Origin: Blastococcus sp. CT_GayMR20
GTDB lineage: Bacteria > Actinomycetota > Actinomycetes > Mycobacteriales > Geodermatophilaceae
Direction: 5' to 3'
NCBI RefSeq assembly: GCF_004570345.1
Contig: NZ_SPQM01000077.1
Coordinates: 1 to 22,701, forward strand
DNA: 22,701 nucleotides
Translations under genes and position numbers: made by a program
Shown: piece after piece, positions 14,026 to 21,225 of the stretch
Position numbering within the stretch: the stretch's first letter is position 1
Layout: the number at the start of each line of letters is the position of its first letter
Notes under the pieces: model-generated
The model's input: the letters and a program-made list of their open reading frames with translations, nothing else
Databases searched by the model: none
What the model was told of the DNA's origin: nothing

Positions 14026-14472
14026 ATGCCGCTGGAGGGTGAGTACGAGCCGAGCACGAAGGCCTGGGTCCGCGAGCAGGTCGAGCGCTACGAGGCGACC
14101 GGGGGCCGGGAGGCGAACACACTTCGCGACACCGGGCTGCCGATCGTCATCGTCAGCACCCGGGGGGCGAAGAGCGGAAAGGTCCGCAAGCTCGGCCTCA
14201 TGCGCGTGGAGCACGACGGCGTCTACGCGATGGTGGGGTCGCAGGGCGGTGCACCGACGGATCCGGCGTGGGTGAGCAACCTGCGTGCGCATCCCGACCA
14301 GGTGACCCTGCAGGACGGTCCCGAGCCCTGGGACGGTGTCGCCCGCGAGATATCGGGCGAGGAGCGGGCCGTGTGGTGGGAGCGCTCGGTGGCGGCCTAC
14401 CCGGCCTACGCCGACTACCAGGAGAAGACCGACCGCGAGATCCCCGTCTTCCTGTTCGAGCGCCGGGGCTGA
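14026..14472 (+). CDS. Deazaflavin (F420)-dependent nitroreductase-family protein
   Basis: A 148-residue split-barrel protein of the Ddn/nitroreductase deazaflavin family. Features: an N-terminal helix with EQVERYEATGG, the strand LPIVIVSTRGAKSGKVRKLGLMRVEHDG (38-65) with the cofactor-phosphate-binding TxGxKSGKxR motif, then VGSQGGAPTDPAWVSNLRAHP (71-91), and Tyr-rich AYPAYADYQEKTDREIPVFLF near the end. Such enzymes use F420H2 to reduce quinones, nitro compounds or other acceptors; the substrate cannot be predicted. It has no evident ribosome site and may be leaderless. Its TGA directly abuts the stop of the convergent gene. Confidence 0.92.
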   Translation: MPLEGEYEPSTKAWVREQVERYEATGGREANTLRDTGLPIVIVSTRGAKSGKVRKLGLMRVEHDGVYAMVGSQGGAPTDPAWVSNLRAHPDQVTLQDGPEPWDGVAREISGEERAVWWERSVAAYPAYADYQEKTDREIPVFLFERRG

Positions 14473-15534
14473 TCAGGGCAGCTCGGCGGCCAGCCCGGGG
14501 ATCGCGGCCGCGACCTCCCGCGGCAGCTCGGTGAACGGCTCGACGTCGACCGTGCGCTTCGCGCCGCGACCGGTCCACCGCCACGTGGCCACCACCCGGC
14601 CGCCGTGCACGACGGTCGGCCGGAACATGCCGTTCCCGCCCGGGACGATGCGGTCGGCGAACCCGGTCGGCACGACGGCCGTGCGGTCGCCGTAGCCGAG
14701 GAGGAACTCGTCGAAGCCCGGCAGGAGGAGCACGCCCGCGGCGTCGGTGCGGGCGGCGGCCAGCCGGTCCGGCGTGCCCGGGTCCATCAGGTACTCGGTG
14801 CCCTCGACGGTGACCGCCTCGAGCCGGTCGCGGACTGCCGCGAGGCCGGCACGCACGTCGCGGACGGTGCAGCCGGCCCAGCGGACCAGGTCCTTCACCG
14901 TCGCCGGTCCGTGCCCGGTGAAGTAGCGCAGCGCGAGCTCGGCCAGCGCCTCCTCCCGGTCGAGCCGGCGGTCGGGCACCCAGTCGTCGAGGCGGACGAA
15001 CAGCTGCTCGCGGTCGCCGTCCGTCGGTCCGAGGCACAGCGAACCGGTGAGGGCGAGGTAGCCGATGAGGTGGGCGCCCCGCTGACCGGTCACATCGACT
15101 CCGCCGTCGGCCATCGCCGTGAGCAGCGCGGCCCGCGTCGCCCGGCCGCGGGCGGCCAGCGCCTCGTCGACGAGCTCGCGGGCCCGCTCGGCCTGTAACT
15201 CGTCCAATCCCAGGTCCGCCCACCGCTTGCTGGCCGTGCCGACCGTGCGCACGCCGACGGTGTCGAGGAACCAGCGCAGGTCCTCGGCGGTGACGAAGTG
15301 CAGGGTGCCGCGCATCGGCCACGACCGGACGACCTCGCCGGAGTCGAGCGCGGCCTCGACGTCCTTGCGCAGCCGGCCCGCCGTCCGCAGGGCGACCGAC
15401 GTGAGCGCCCCGGGGTAGTCCTGCGCCTGCAGGGCGCCCAGGCGCCGGACGACGTCGACCGCGGTCGGCTCGCCGGGTCCGATCAGGCCGAGGGCCGCCA
15501 GCCGGAGCGGCCCGATGTCCTCCCGTGTCGTCAC
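14473..15534 (-). CDS. AlkZ/YcaQ-like winged-helix (HTH_42) protein, putative DNA glycosylase
   Basis: A 353-residue HTH_42 (DUF1006) family protein. Members include AlkZ and YcaQ, glycosylases that unhook bulky or cross-linked DNA adducts. The AlkZ catalytic motif Q-x-Q appears as LQAQDYP at Q36/Q38, close to AlkZ's Gln37/Gln39. Other family landmarks: SGEVVRSWPMRGTLHFVTAED (77-97), YFTGHGPATVKDLVRWAG, LLPGFDEFLLGYGDR and the late RPTVVHGGRVVATWRW. The GTG at 15534 places the motif correctly and follows GGGACGG; the ATG at 15570 would add 12 residues and leave only 3 bases to the divergent GTG at 15574. Function is by homology; many members act on unknown lesions. Confidence 0.85.
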   Translation of the reverse strand: MTTREDIGPLRLAALGLIGPGEPTAVDVVRRLGALQAQDYPGALTSVALRTAGRLRKDVEAALDSGEVVRSWPMRGTLHFVTAEDLRWFLDTVGVRTVGTASKRWADLGLDELQAERARELVDEALAARGRATRAALLTAMADGGVDVTGQRGAHLIGYLALTGSLCLGPTDGDREQLFVRLDDWVPDRRLDREEALAELALRYFTGHGPATVKDLVRWAGCTVRDVRAGLAAVRDRLEAVTVEGTEYLMDPGTPDRLAAARTDAAGVLLLPGFDEFLLGYGDRTAVVPTGFADRIVPGGNGMFRPTVVHGGRVVATWRWTGRGAKRTVDVEPFTELPREVAAAIPGLAAELP

Positions 15535-15573
15535 GGGGTCACCGTCCCAGGTGGGTGCGACAGACTCCATCCC

Positions 15574-16185
15574 GTGCGGGCCGAGGAGTGGGACGAGCGG
15601 TACGCCGAGCGGCAGCAGTGGTCGTCGGACGCCAACGCGCTGGTCGCCGCACTGCTGGAGGGACTGGCGCCCGGCGACGCCGTCGACCTCGCCGCGGGCG
15701 AGGGACGGCACGCGCTCTGGCTGGCCGACCGGGGGTGGCGGGTGACCGCGGTCGACTTCTCCGCTGTGGGGCTGGACCGCGGGCGCGCGCAGGCGGGAGC
15801 CGATCGCGTCGCCTGGGTGGCCGCCGACGTGACGACCTGGGCGACGGAGCCGGCGAGCCTGGATCTCGTGCTGGTGGCCTACCTGCACCTGCCCGAGCCC
15901 GACACCCTGGACCTGCTCACCCGGGCCGTCGGCTGGGTGCGTCCCGGCGGACGGCTGCTGGTGCTGGGCCACGACGTGGGCAACCTGACCGCCGGCGTCG
16001 GGGGCCCGCAGGAGCCGGCGATCCTGCACAGCGTCGACCGGCTGGCTCCGGTGGCCGCCCTGCTGGAGGTCGACCGGCTGGAGCAGGTCTCGCGGGAGAC
16101 CCCGGCCGGAACGGCGCTGGACACCCTGCTCTGGGGCCGCCGACCTGCCGGAACGGGCCGTTCCGGAGGTAGCGTGCGGCCATGA
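15574..16185 (+). CDS. Class I SAM-dependent methyltransferase
   Basis: A 203-residue methyltransferase. It starts MRAEEWDERYAERQQWSSDANA, has SAM-binding motif I VDLAAGEGRH (37-46), the acidic motif II end VTAVDFS (D61), motif III region VAWVAADVTTW, and LVLVAYLHLPEP followed by VRPGGRLLVLGHD. This pattern fits the small-molecule TehB/thiopurine-like methyltransferases rather than a DNA or rRNA enzyme. The GTG start is chosen because the WDERY opening is characteristic and no earlier start fits. It is divergent from the AlkZ-like gene with a very short spacer, and its TGA overlaps the next small gene by 4 bases. Confidence 0.9.
   Translation: MRAEEWDERYAERQQWSSDANALVAALLEGLAPGDAVDLAAGEGRHALWLADRGWRVTAVDFSAVGLDRGRAQAGADRVAWVAADVTTWATEPASLDLVLVAYLHLPEPDTLDLLTRAVGWVRPGGRLLVLGHDVGNLTAGVGGPQEPAILHSVDRLAPVAALLEVDRLEQVSRETPAGTALDTLLWGRRPAGTGRSGGSVRP
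16148..16166. repeat. 19-bp inverted repeat ahead of a leaderless start
   Basis: CCGGAACGG and CCGTTCCGG flank a single G (16157). It lies inside the end of the methyltransferase gene, between where the -35 and the -10 (16170-16175) of the small membrane protein gene would be. It may be an operator, an mRNA hairpin or chance in GC-rich DNA. Confidence 0.4.
16170..16175 (+). promoter_or_regulatory. Leaderless-type -10 element
   Basis: TAGCGT is followed by 6 bases and the ATG at 16182, the same geometry as at 14014-14026. It would allow the small gene to be transcribed separately from the methyltransferase gene. Confidence 0.35.
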
Positions 16186-16304
16186 CGAGGATGGGTGGTG
16201 CCCGCTCGAGGGCGGAGCGACGTCGGCGGATGACCGCGATGGTCATCGTGTTCGCGATGGTCCTGGCGGTCGGGGCGACGCTGCTCTCCCTCCTGCTCAG
16301 CTAG
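16182..16304 (+). CDS. 40-residue single-span membrane protein
   Basis: Reads MTRMGGARSRAERRRRMTAM and then one hydrophobic helix (about 18-39, MTAMVIVFAMVLAVGATLLS) ending LLLS, with a TAG at 16302-16304. The strongly basic N-terminus and hydrophobic C-terminus predict a single membrane span with N-inside topology. Its ATG overlaps the methyltransferase stop (ATGA), and it ends 9 bases before the DUF1801 gene, so it sits tightly in the gene run. Codon third positions are mostly G/C. No function is recognised. Confidence 0.65.
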   Translation: MTRMGGARSRAERRRRMTAMVIVFAMVLAVGATLLSLLLS

Positions 16305-16313
16305 AAGTCCGGC

Positions 16314-16739
16314 ATGGCCGACGACATCGAGGCCTGGTTCGACGCGGCGGGTGCGCGCGCCGAGGAACTGCGCCGGGTGGACGAGCTCGTGATGGCGGCC
16401 GCGCCGGGGATCGACCGGCAGCTGGTGCCGATGGGCGCGGGCGCGATGCTCGGGTACGGGCTGATGCCGTACAAGCCGAAGTCGGCCAAGGAGTCGACGA
16501 TGTGGCCGCTGATCGCGCTGGCGGCCCAGAAGCGCCACCTCTCCCTGTACGTGTGCGCGGTCGTCGACGGTGGCTACATCGCCGAGGAGCGGGCCGACCG
16601 GCTCGGCTCGGTGTCCTGCGGGAAGAGCTGCATCCGGTTCCAGTCGCTGGACGCGGTGGATGCGGGCGAGCTGAGCGCCCTGGTCCGGGACGCCGTCGCC
16701 GCGACCGCTGCGGGGGACAACGCCTACTACGCGGCGTGA
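16314..16739 (+). CDS. DUF1801 domain protein
   Basis: A 141-residue protein of the DUF1801/YdhG-like family. Conserved pieces: the helical start EELRRVDELVMAAAPGIDRQ, MGAGAMLGYGLMPYK (40-54), the core strands WPLIALAAQKRHLSLYVCAVVDG (64-86), and GSVSCGKSCIRFQSLDAVD. There is no signal peptide or membrane segment. The structure of this fold is known from SHS2/YdhG-like proteins but its biochemical role is not. The ATG at 16314 follows the small membrane gene by 9 bases; no good ribosome site is seen, so translation may depend on the upstream gene or on a weak local promoter. Confidence 0.88.
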   Translation: MADDIEAWFDAAGARAEELRRVDELVMAAAPGIDRQLVPMGAGAMLGYGLMPYKPKSAKESTMWPLIALAAQKRHLSLYVCAVVDGGYIAEERADRLGSVSCGKSCIRFQSLDAVDAGELSALVRDAVAATAAGDNAYYAA

Positions 16740-16807
16740 CCGGAAAACCGATTCCGCGCCCGGACCGTCCGGAATTCCGGTGACGACACGCCGACGCCCT
16801 CCGGTGG

Positions 16808-16825
16808 CAGGGACCTAGGTCCCTG
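16808..16825. promoter_or_regulatory. DosR/DevR-box-like 18-bp palindrome
   Basis: CAGGGACCTAGGTCCCTG is a perfect 18-bp palindrome. Its core GGGAC-N4-GTCCC has the spacing of the DosR (DevR) dormancy-regulator box, with CTAG instead of TWWA in the centre. It lies 123 bases before the ATG at 16948 in the 208-base gap, and an extra GGTCCC half-site follows at 16831-16836. The gap also holds a 12-bp palindrome, CCGGAATTCCGG (16769-16780). No convincing -10 could be placed. Confidence 0.5.
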
Positions 16826-16947
16826 GTCGCGGTCCCGGCCGGACGGCACGGTGCTCGCACAGCAGTGAGAGCGGCCGTCCAATCCTGGCGGCCCTCACGG
16901 GGGAAGCCACTCCTGCCGCCCTGCGGCACACGCGTTAAGGACCGTCC

Positions 16948-17157
16948 ATGACGTTGGCAGTTCCGCTGACCGTCTCCGATCCGTCCGTCCGTTCTGCCGT
17001 CACCCGCCTCTCCCATGAGTTCCCACAGCTCGGGCCCCGCACGATCGTGCTGGTCGTCCGGACCTGCCGGGAGGAGCTGCGCGGCTCACCCGCCGACGCG
17101 CTGCCCGAGCTGGTGGAGCGCCTCGCCCGCCAGCGCCTCCGGGTCTCCCTGCACTGA
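16948..17157 (+). CDS. Three-helix-bundle dimerization-domain protein
   Basis: A 69-residue soluble protein, all helical by pattern: VRSAVTRLSHEFPQLGPRTI (14-33), VLVVRTCREELRG and DALPELVERLARQRLR. This layout (RLxxEFP, then a VV helix, then ALPELVERLAR) is that of the small three-helix domain also found ahead of arsenate-reductase/phosphatase domains in actinobacteria. It stands alone here. The ATG at 16948 has AAGGA six bases upstream. The upstream DosR-like palindrome suggests control by redox, hypoxia or nitric oxide; that is inference. Confidence 0.75.
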   Translation: MTLAVPLTVSDPSVRSAVTRLSHEFPQLGPRTIVLVVRTCREELRGSPADALPELVERLARQRLRVSLH

Positions 17158-17209
17158 TCCGCGGCCGGCCGGCCGGTCATGCCGTTGCCCCTGCCGGGAG
17201 GATGTCCGG

Positions 17210-18829
17210 GTGGGCTACGTCGACGTCACCGGTGTCCGGCACACTCTTCCGGACGGCCGGGTCCTGCTGGACGACGTGTCCTTCCGCATCGGGGCCGGTG
17301 CCCGCGCCGCGCTGGTCGGGGAGAACGGCGCCGGGAAGACGACACTGCTGCGGATCATCGCCGGCGACCTGGTGCCCGAGGCCGGCTCGGTCGCGCGCAC
17401 CGGTGGGCTCGGCGTCATGCGCCAGTTCATCGGCTCGGTGCGCGACGACACGACCGTGCAGCGGTTCCTCGTCGACCTGTCCCCGCCGGCCGTCCGTGCC
17501 GCCTGGGACGCCGTCGAGGCCGCCGAGCTGGCACTGATGGAGACCGACGACGAGCGCGGCCAGATGACCTACGCCCACGCTCTCGCGCACTGGGGCGACG
17601 TCGGCGGGTACGACGCCGAGGTCACCTGGGACACCGTCTCCGTCGCGGCGCTCGGCATGCCCTACGACAACTGCAAGTACCGCGAGCTCTCCTCGCTCAG
17701 CGGGGGCGAGCAGAAGCGGCTCGCCCTCGAGGCCCTGCTCCGCGGACCGGACGAGGTCCTGCTGCTCGACGAACCGGACAACTACCTCGACGTGCCGGGC
17801 AAGCGGTGGCTCGAGGAGCGGCTGCTCGAGACCCGCAAGACGGTGCTGTTCGTCAGCCACGACCGCGAGCTGCTCGCGCGCGTCGCCGACCGGGTGGTCA
17901 CGGTCGAGGGCGGGACGGCCTGGGTGCACGGCGGTGGCTTTCCCAGCTACCACGAGGCGCGGACGGCGCGGCACGAGCGGCTCGCCGAGCTGCGCCGGCG
18001 CTGGGACGAGGAGCACCAGCGGCTGATCGACCTCGTGCGCACGCTCCAGCAGCAGGCGGCCAACTCGCCGGACATGGCGAACCGCTACCACGCGATGCAG
18101 ACCCGCCTGGAGAAGTTCGAGGCGGCCGGACCGCCGCCGGAGCGGCCACCCGAGCAGAAGGTGGCGATGCGGCTACGGGGCGGGCGTACCGGAGTGCGGG
18201 CGGTCATCGCCGAGCAGCTCGAGCTCACCGGGCTGATGAAGCCCTTCGACCTCGAGGTCTGGTACGGCGACCGGGTCGGCGTCCTCGGGGCCAACGGAGC
18301 CGGCAAGTCGCACTTCCTCCGGCTGCTGGCGGGCCAGTCCGTCACGCACGCCGGCGACTGGCGGCTCGGCGCGCGCGTCGTCCCCGGGTTCTTCGCCCAG
18401 ACCCACGCCCACCCCGAGTGGCAGGATCGGACGCCGGTCGACCTGCTGTGGCACGGCGAACCCGGGCGCCCCGGCGTCGACCGCGGCCGGGCAATGGCGG
18501 CGCTGCGCCGGTACGGGCTCGCCGACTCCGGCGAGCAGCCGTTCCGCACGATGTCGGGCGGGCAGCAGGCGCGGTTCCAGATCCTGCTGCTGGAACTCTC
18601 CGGTGCGACGCTGCTGCTGCTCGACGAGCCGACCGACAACCTCGACGTCCTGTCCGCGGAGGCGCTGGAGGACGCGCTGACCGCGTTCGACGGCACCGTG
18701 CTGGCGGTCACCCACGACCGGTGGTTCGCGCGGTCCTTCGACCGGTTCCTCGTGTTCGGCACCGACGGCCGCGTCTACGAGTCGGCCGAGCCGTCGTTCG
18801 ACGAGACGCGGGTCCAGCGCGCCCGCTAG
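17210..18829 (+). CDS. ABC-F family ATP-binding protein
   Basis: A 539-residue protein with two ATPase cassettes and no membrane segment, hence ABC-F, the ribosome-associated translation-factor/antibiotic-protection class. First cassette: Walker A GENGAGKTT (37-45), signature LSGGEQ (163-168), Walker B LLLDEP (184-189), switch H217. Linker about 245-330, highly charged, in the position of the P-site-tRNA-interacting arm. Second cassette: GANGAGKS (360-367), MSGGQQ (448-453), LLLLDEP (468-474), H502. All catalytic residues are present. The first D-loop region reads EPDNYLD rather than EPTNHLD. The GTG at 17210 follows GGGAGGA at 7 bases; upstream in-frame sequence is not coding-like. Whether it is a housekeeping or a resistance type cannot be told. 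Confidence 0.92.
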   Translation: MGYVDVTGVRHTLPDGRVLLDDVSFRIGAGARAALVGENGAGKTTLLRIIAGDLVPEAGSVARTGGLGVMRQFIGSVRDDTTVQRFLVDLSPPAVRAAWDAVEAAELALMETDDERGQMTYAHALAHWGDVGGYDAEVTWDTVSVAALGMPYDNCKYRELSSLSGGEQKRLALEALLRGPDEVLLLDEPDNYLDVPGKRWLEERLLETRKTVLFVSHDRELLARVADRVVTVEGGTAWVHGGGFPSYHEARTARHERLAELRRRWDEEHQRLIDLVRTLQQQAANSPDMANRYHAMQTRLEKFEAAGPPPERPPEQKVAMRLRGGRTGVRAVIAEQLELTGLMKPFDLEVWYGDRVGVLGANGAGKSHFLRLLAGQSVTHAGDWRLGARVVPGFFAQTHAHPEWQDRTPVDLLWHGEPGRPGVDRGRAMAALRRYGLADSGEQPFRTMSGGQQARFQILLLELSGATLLLLDEPTDNLDVLSAEALEDALTAFDGTVLAVTHDRWFARSFDRFLVFGTDGRVYESAEPSFDETRVQRAR

Positions 18830-18835
18830 CGAGGC

Positions 18836-18866
18836 GGCGGGCCGCAGGGTCCACCTGCGGCCCGCC
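18836..18866. terminator. Convergent bidirectional terminator
   Basis: GGCGGGCCGCAGG (18836-18848) and CCTGCGGCCCGCC (18854-18866) form a perfect 13-bp stem with a 5-base loop. It fills the 42-base gap between the ABC-F stop (18829) and the convergent DUF4190/DUF4352 stop (18872), so it can serve both. Confidence 0.85.
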
Positions 18867-18871
18867 CGACA

Positions 18872-19759
18872 TCACCGGATCGCGAAGAACACCGGGTCGG
18901 CGTCGAAGGCGAACGTCGGCTCGACCGACAGCTGGCCGCCCTCGATGGCGGCCGGCGGCACGTCCATGCAGAACTGGAAGGTGTCCGACCCGCCGCTGTT
19001 GAGCGTCGGGGCGTCCATCGAGTCGTCGGGGAGGACTGCTCCGCAGTCGCTGTCGCTGTACTGGCGCGCGTCCGTGCCGTGGAAGACCGCGGTCAGGTCC
19101 ATCCCCGGCATGCCCTCCTCCGTACCGAGGTAGGTGGTGGTCAGCTCGACGACGACGTACTGACCGGTCGGCGGGTCGTTGAACTGGTTGGCGCCGGCCA
19201 CGAGGGCGTTGCCGTCGAGCTGGACCGAGTCGACCGTCACGGTGTAGTCGCCCACCTCCGCGGGCGCCCCGAGCGGCACGGTCTCCGACGCCGGGGCTGC
19301 CTCGTCCTCCTGCGGTGCGGGGTCGGCGCCGCCCTCGACGTCGGCGATGGCCTCCTCGAGGCTGGTGCCCGCCTCGTCGAGTGCCCTCACGAACAGCAGC
19401 TGGGTCGCGATCACGAGCAGGATCGCCAGGACGGAGGTCACCAGCCCGGTGATCGCCATGCCCGTGCCACCGGCGGTCCCGCGGCGCGCGCGGACGAGCG
19501 CTGGGATGCCCAGGCCGAGGCCGACGACCGCCAGGATCGCCGCGACGTTGTTGATGATCGGGATCCAGCTGAGCAGCAGGGCGATGATGCCGAGCACCAT
19601 CGAGGCGATCGCCAGCCCCGCCCCCTTCGTCGGCGGGGGACCGTAGGGCGGCGGTCCGGACGGAGGACCGTAGGGCGGCGTTCCGGGCGGGGGGCCGTAG
19701 GACGGCGGGCCCGACGGCTGGCCGTACGACTGGTACGGACCCGGGATGGGGTGGGACAC
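18872..19759 (-). CDS. DUF4190/DUF4352 membrane protein with PxYG repeats
   Basis: A 295-residue protein. The N-terminus (7-43) is a Pro/Gly/Tyr-rich stretch with repeated SYGPPPG/PYGPPSG units. A DUF4190-type membrane region follows (helices about 47-66, 70-88, 103-125, with AIASMVLGIIALLL and GMAITG). After an acidic linker (about 128-158) comes an exported DUF4352-like beta domain (about 167-290: VGDYTVTVDSVQLDG, GQYVVVELTTTYLGTEEG, and SGGSDTFQFCMDVP) with two Cys that could pair. Proteins of this layout are common in actinobacteria; the domain is thought to bind at the cell surface but has no defined role. The GTG at 19759 follows GAGGAG. Confidence 0.88.
   Translation of the reverse strand: MSHPIPGPYQSYGQPSGPPSYGPPPGTPPYGPPSGPPPYGPPPTKGAGLAIASMVLGIIALLLSWIPIINNVAAILAVVGLGLGIPALVRARRGTAGGTGMAITGLVTSVLAILLVIATQLLFVRALDEAGTSLEEAIADVEGGADPAPQEDEAAPASETVPLGAPAEVGDYTVTVDSVQLDGNALVAGANQFNDPPTGQYVVVELTTTYLGTEEGMPGMDLTAVFHGTDARQYSDSDCGAVLPDDSMDAPTLNSGGSDTFQFCMDVPPAAIEGGQLSVEPTFAFDADPVFFAIR
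19631..19708 (-). repeat. Pro-Tyr-Gly coding repeats
   Basis: Imperfect tandem units coding for YGPPPGTPP/YGPPSGPPP-like repeats (residues about 18-43 of the DUF4190 protein). The DNA shows recurrent ccgtagggcggcg blocks. Copy number may vary between strains. Confidence 0.6.
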
Positions 19760-19793
19760 GGCTACTCCTCGGTGTGGCACGGATTCGGACGGG

Positions 19794-19799
19794 ACCGTA
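19794..19799 (-). promoter_or_regulatory. -10 element of the DUF4190 gene
   Basis: TACGGT (TAnnnT) on the minus strand, giving a start near 19787 and a leader of about 28 bases before the GTG at 19759. No clear -35 is seen. Confidence 0.35.
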
Positions 19800-19893
19800 T
19801 GTGCTCGCCGGCGCGCGGTCCGGACGTCGCAGGCGACACGGACGCTCGTCACCCTTCCGTCCCAGGAGCCCCCCGGGGGACATCTCCTGCGCG

Positions 19894-21123
19894 TCAGCCG
19901 AAGGACCGGCCCTCGCCGCGATACGTGGGGAACGGGTCCACGAGGGCGTCGCCCGAGAGGGCGTGCAGCACGTCGACGTGCTCGCACAGCTCCCCGGCCT
20001 TGGCGTGGCGGAACCAGACGCGGTCGCCGACGTGCAGACCGACCGCCCCGGGACCGCGCAACGGCGTCTGCACCTCGCCGACGCCCTCCGCCGGCAGCCT
20101 GCGCAGCCCCGCCGGGTACGTCGGGAGGGGCAGCCGGTCGGACCCGGGCGGTCCGGAGGCGATCCAGCCGCCACCGGCGACGGTCACGGTGCCGGGCGCG
20201 GGCAGGCGGGTGACGGGGACCGCGAAGAACGCGGCCGGCCGGGCGGTGAAGGAGCGGTACCCGTCGAAGAGCACGGGGGAGTAGAGCCCCGAGCCGGCGG
20301 CGACCTCGGTGACGGCGTCCTCGGCGGACGTGCGCTCGACGCTGCCGGTGCCGCCGCCGTTGACGAACTCCAGCGGCGCGACGGCCGACACCGCGTCGAC
20401 CACGGCGGCCCGGCGACCGGCCAGCTCGCGGCCGGACAGCGCCTGCATCCGGCGGACGGCGGCACCGCGCCACCGCCGCCCGGCCGGGTCGTCCTGCACG
20501 CCGGCGATCTGCGCCTCGTAGGCCATGAGCCCGACGAGCGCGAAGCCGGGCCGGGCGACGACCTCCCGCGCCAGCGCGGCCGCCTGCTCGACGGTGTGGA
20601 CGGGCGAACGGCGCACGCCCACGTGCACCCGGCCACCCGCGGCCCGCAGCGAGGCGTCGACGTCGAGGCAGATGCGCAGCGACGGGCGGGCGGACGGCGG
20701 GACGACGGCGTCGACCAGGTCGAGCTGGTCGACGGAGTCGATCATCAACGTGAGTCGGGCGGCGGCTGACTCGTCGCCGGCCAACCGGCGCAGCGCCGTC
20801 CGGTCGGCGCTGGGGTAGCCGATGACCACGTCCGTGCTGACCGGGTCCTCGCCGCCGGCCAGCCACAGCCCCTCGGCGAGGGAGTAGGCGAGCACCCCGG
20901 CGAAGCCGGGACGGGCCAGCACCCGCCGCAGCACCGTGCGGTTGCGGACGGACTTGCTGGCGACCCGCAGCGGCTTCCCGGCCGCCCGGCGCTCGAGGTC
21001 GGCGGCGTTGGCGTCGAGCGCGTCGAGGTCGACCAGGGCGAACGGCGGGTCCAGTGCGGCCGTGGCGGAGTCGAACCGCGCCCGCTGCTGCTCGGCAGCC
21101 CGGTCGCTCGAGGGGGCGCTCAT
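19894..21123 (-). CDS. PLP-dependent amino acid deaminase/aldolase (alanine racemase fold)
   Basis: A 409-residue protein with the alanine-racemase N-terminal barrel: FALVDLDALDANAADLERRA, then the PLP lysine K57 in LRVASKSVRNRTVLRRVL. Later barrel strands include RICLDVDASLRAAGGRVHVG, LVGLMAYEAQIAG and the phosphate-binding VNGGGTGS. The C-terminal D-serine-dehydratase-like domain ends VWFRHAKAGELCEHVDVLHA, where His/Cys residues may bind a metal, as in D-threonine aldolase/D-serine dehydratase relatives. Substrate is uncertain. The ATG at 21123 is divergent from the lactone oxidase gene across 102 bases; this pairing is frequent in actinobacteria (my recollection of the family's context), suggesting a shared pathway. 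Confidence 0.88.
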   Translation of the reverse strand: MSAPSSDRAAEQQRARFDSATAALDPPFALVDLDALDANAADLERRAAGKPLRVASKSVRNRTVLRRVLARPGFAGVLAYSLAEGLWLAGGEDPVSTDVVIGYPSADRTALRRLAGDESAAARLTLMIDSVDQLDLVDAVVPPSARPSLRICLDVDASLRAAGGRVHVGVRRSPVHTVEQAAALAREVVARPGFALVGLMAYEAQIAGVQDDPAGRRWRGAAVRRMQALSGRELAGRRAAVVDAVSAVAPLEFVNGGGTGSVERTSAEDAVTEVAAGSGLYSPVLFDGYRSFTARPAAFFAVPVTRLPAPGTVTVAGGGWIASGPPGSDRLPLPTYPAGLRRLPAEGVGEVQTPLRGPGAVGLHVGDRVWFRHAKAGELCEHVDVLHALSGDALVDPFPTYRGEGRSFG

Positions 21124-21131
21124 CGCAGCGG

Positions 21132-21200
21132 AGCGTGCCGGTCGGACGAGGGGCGGTCAAGATCGAATCGTTGACCGCGGCGCGCTCGGCACGACAGAGT
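21132..21200. promoter_or_regulatory. Divergent promoters sharing an inverted repeat
   Basis: CGGTCAA (21154-21160) and TTGACCG (21171-21177) are perfect inverted arms 10 bases apart. Each supplies a TTGACC -35 in opposite directions: plus strand TTGACC (21171-21176) with CAGAGT (21195-21200) after 18 bases; minus strand TTGACC (21160-21155) with CACGCT (21137-21132) after 17. The -10 elements keep only the A and final T of TAnnnT. Confidence 0.45.
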
Positions 21201-21225
21201 GCGGGGACGGACGAGGGAGGTACGG

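Noticed and set aside
11548..14292. Very long minus-strand open frame running through 12223-14292
   Set aside because: Only the part up to 12222 is real (SIMPL protein with its own GTG and ribosome site). The rest is antisense to the lipoprotein and GspS-like genes, which have clear family motifs.
17163..17174. GGCCGGCCGGCC as a terminator between the three-helix and ABC-F genes
   Set aside because: Low-complexity palindrome without a proper loop; it lies just before the ABC-F ribosome site and may be chance.
19631..19708. Repeats as a CRISPR-like array
   Set aside because: The units are tandem, have no spacers and encode Pro-Tyr-Gly repeats in frame with a membrane protein.
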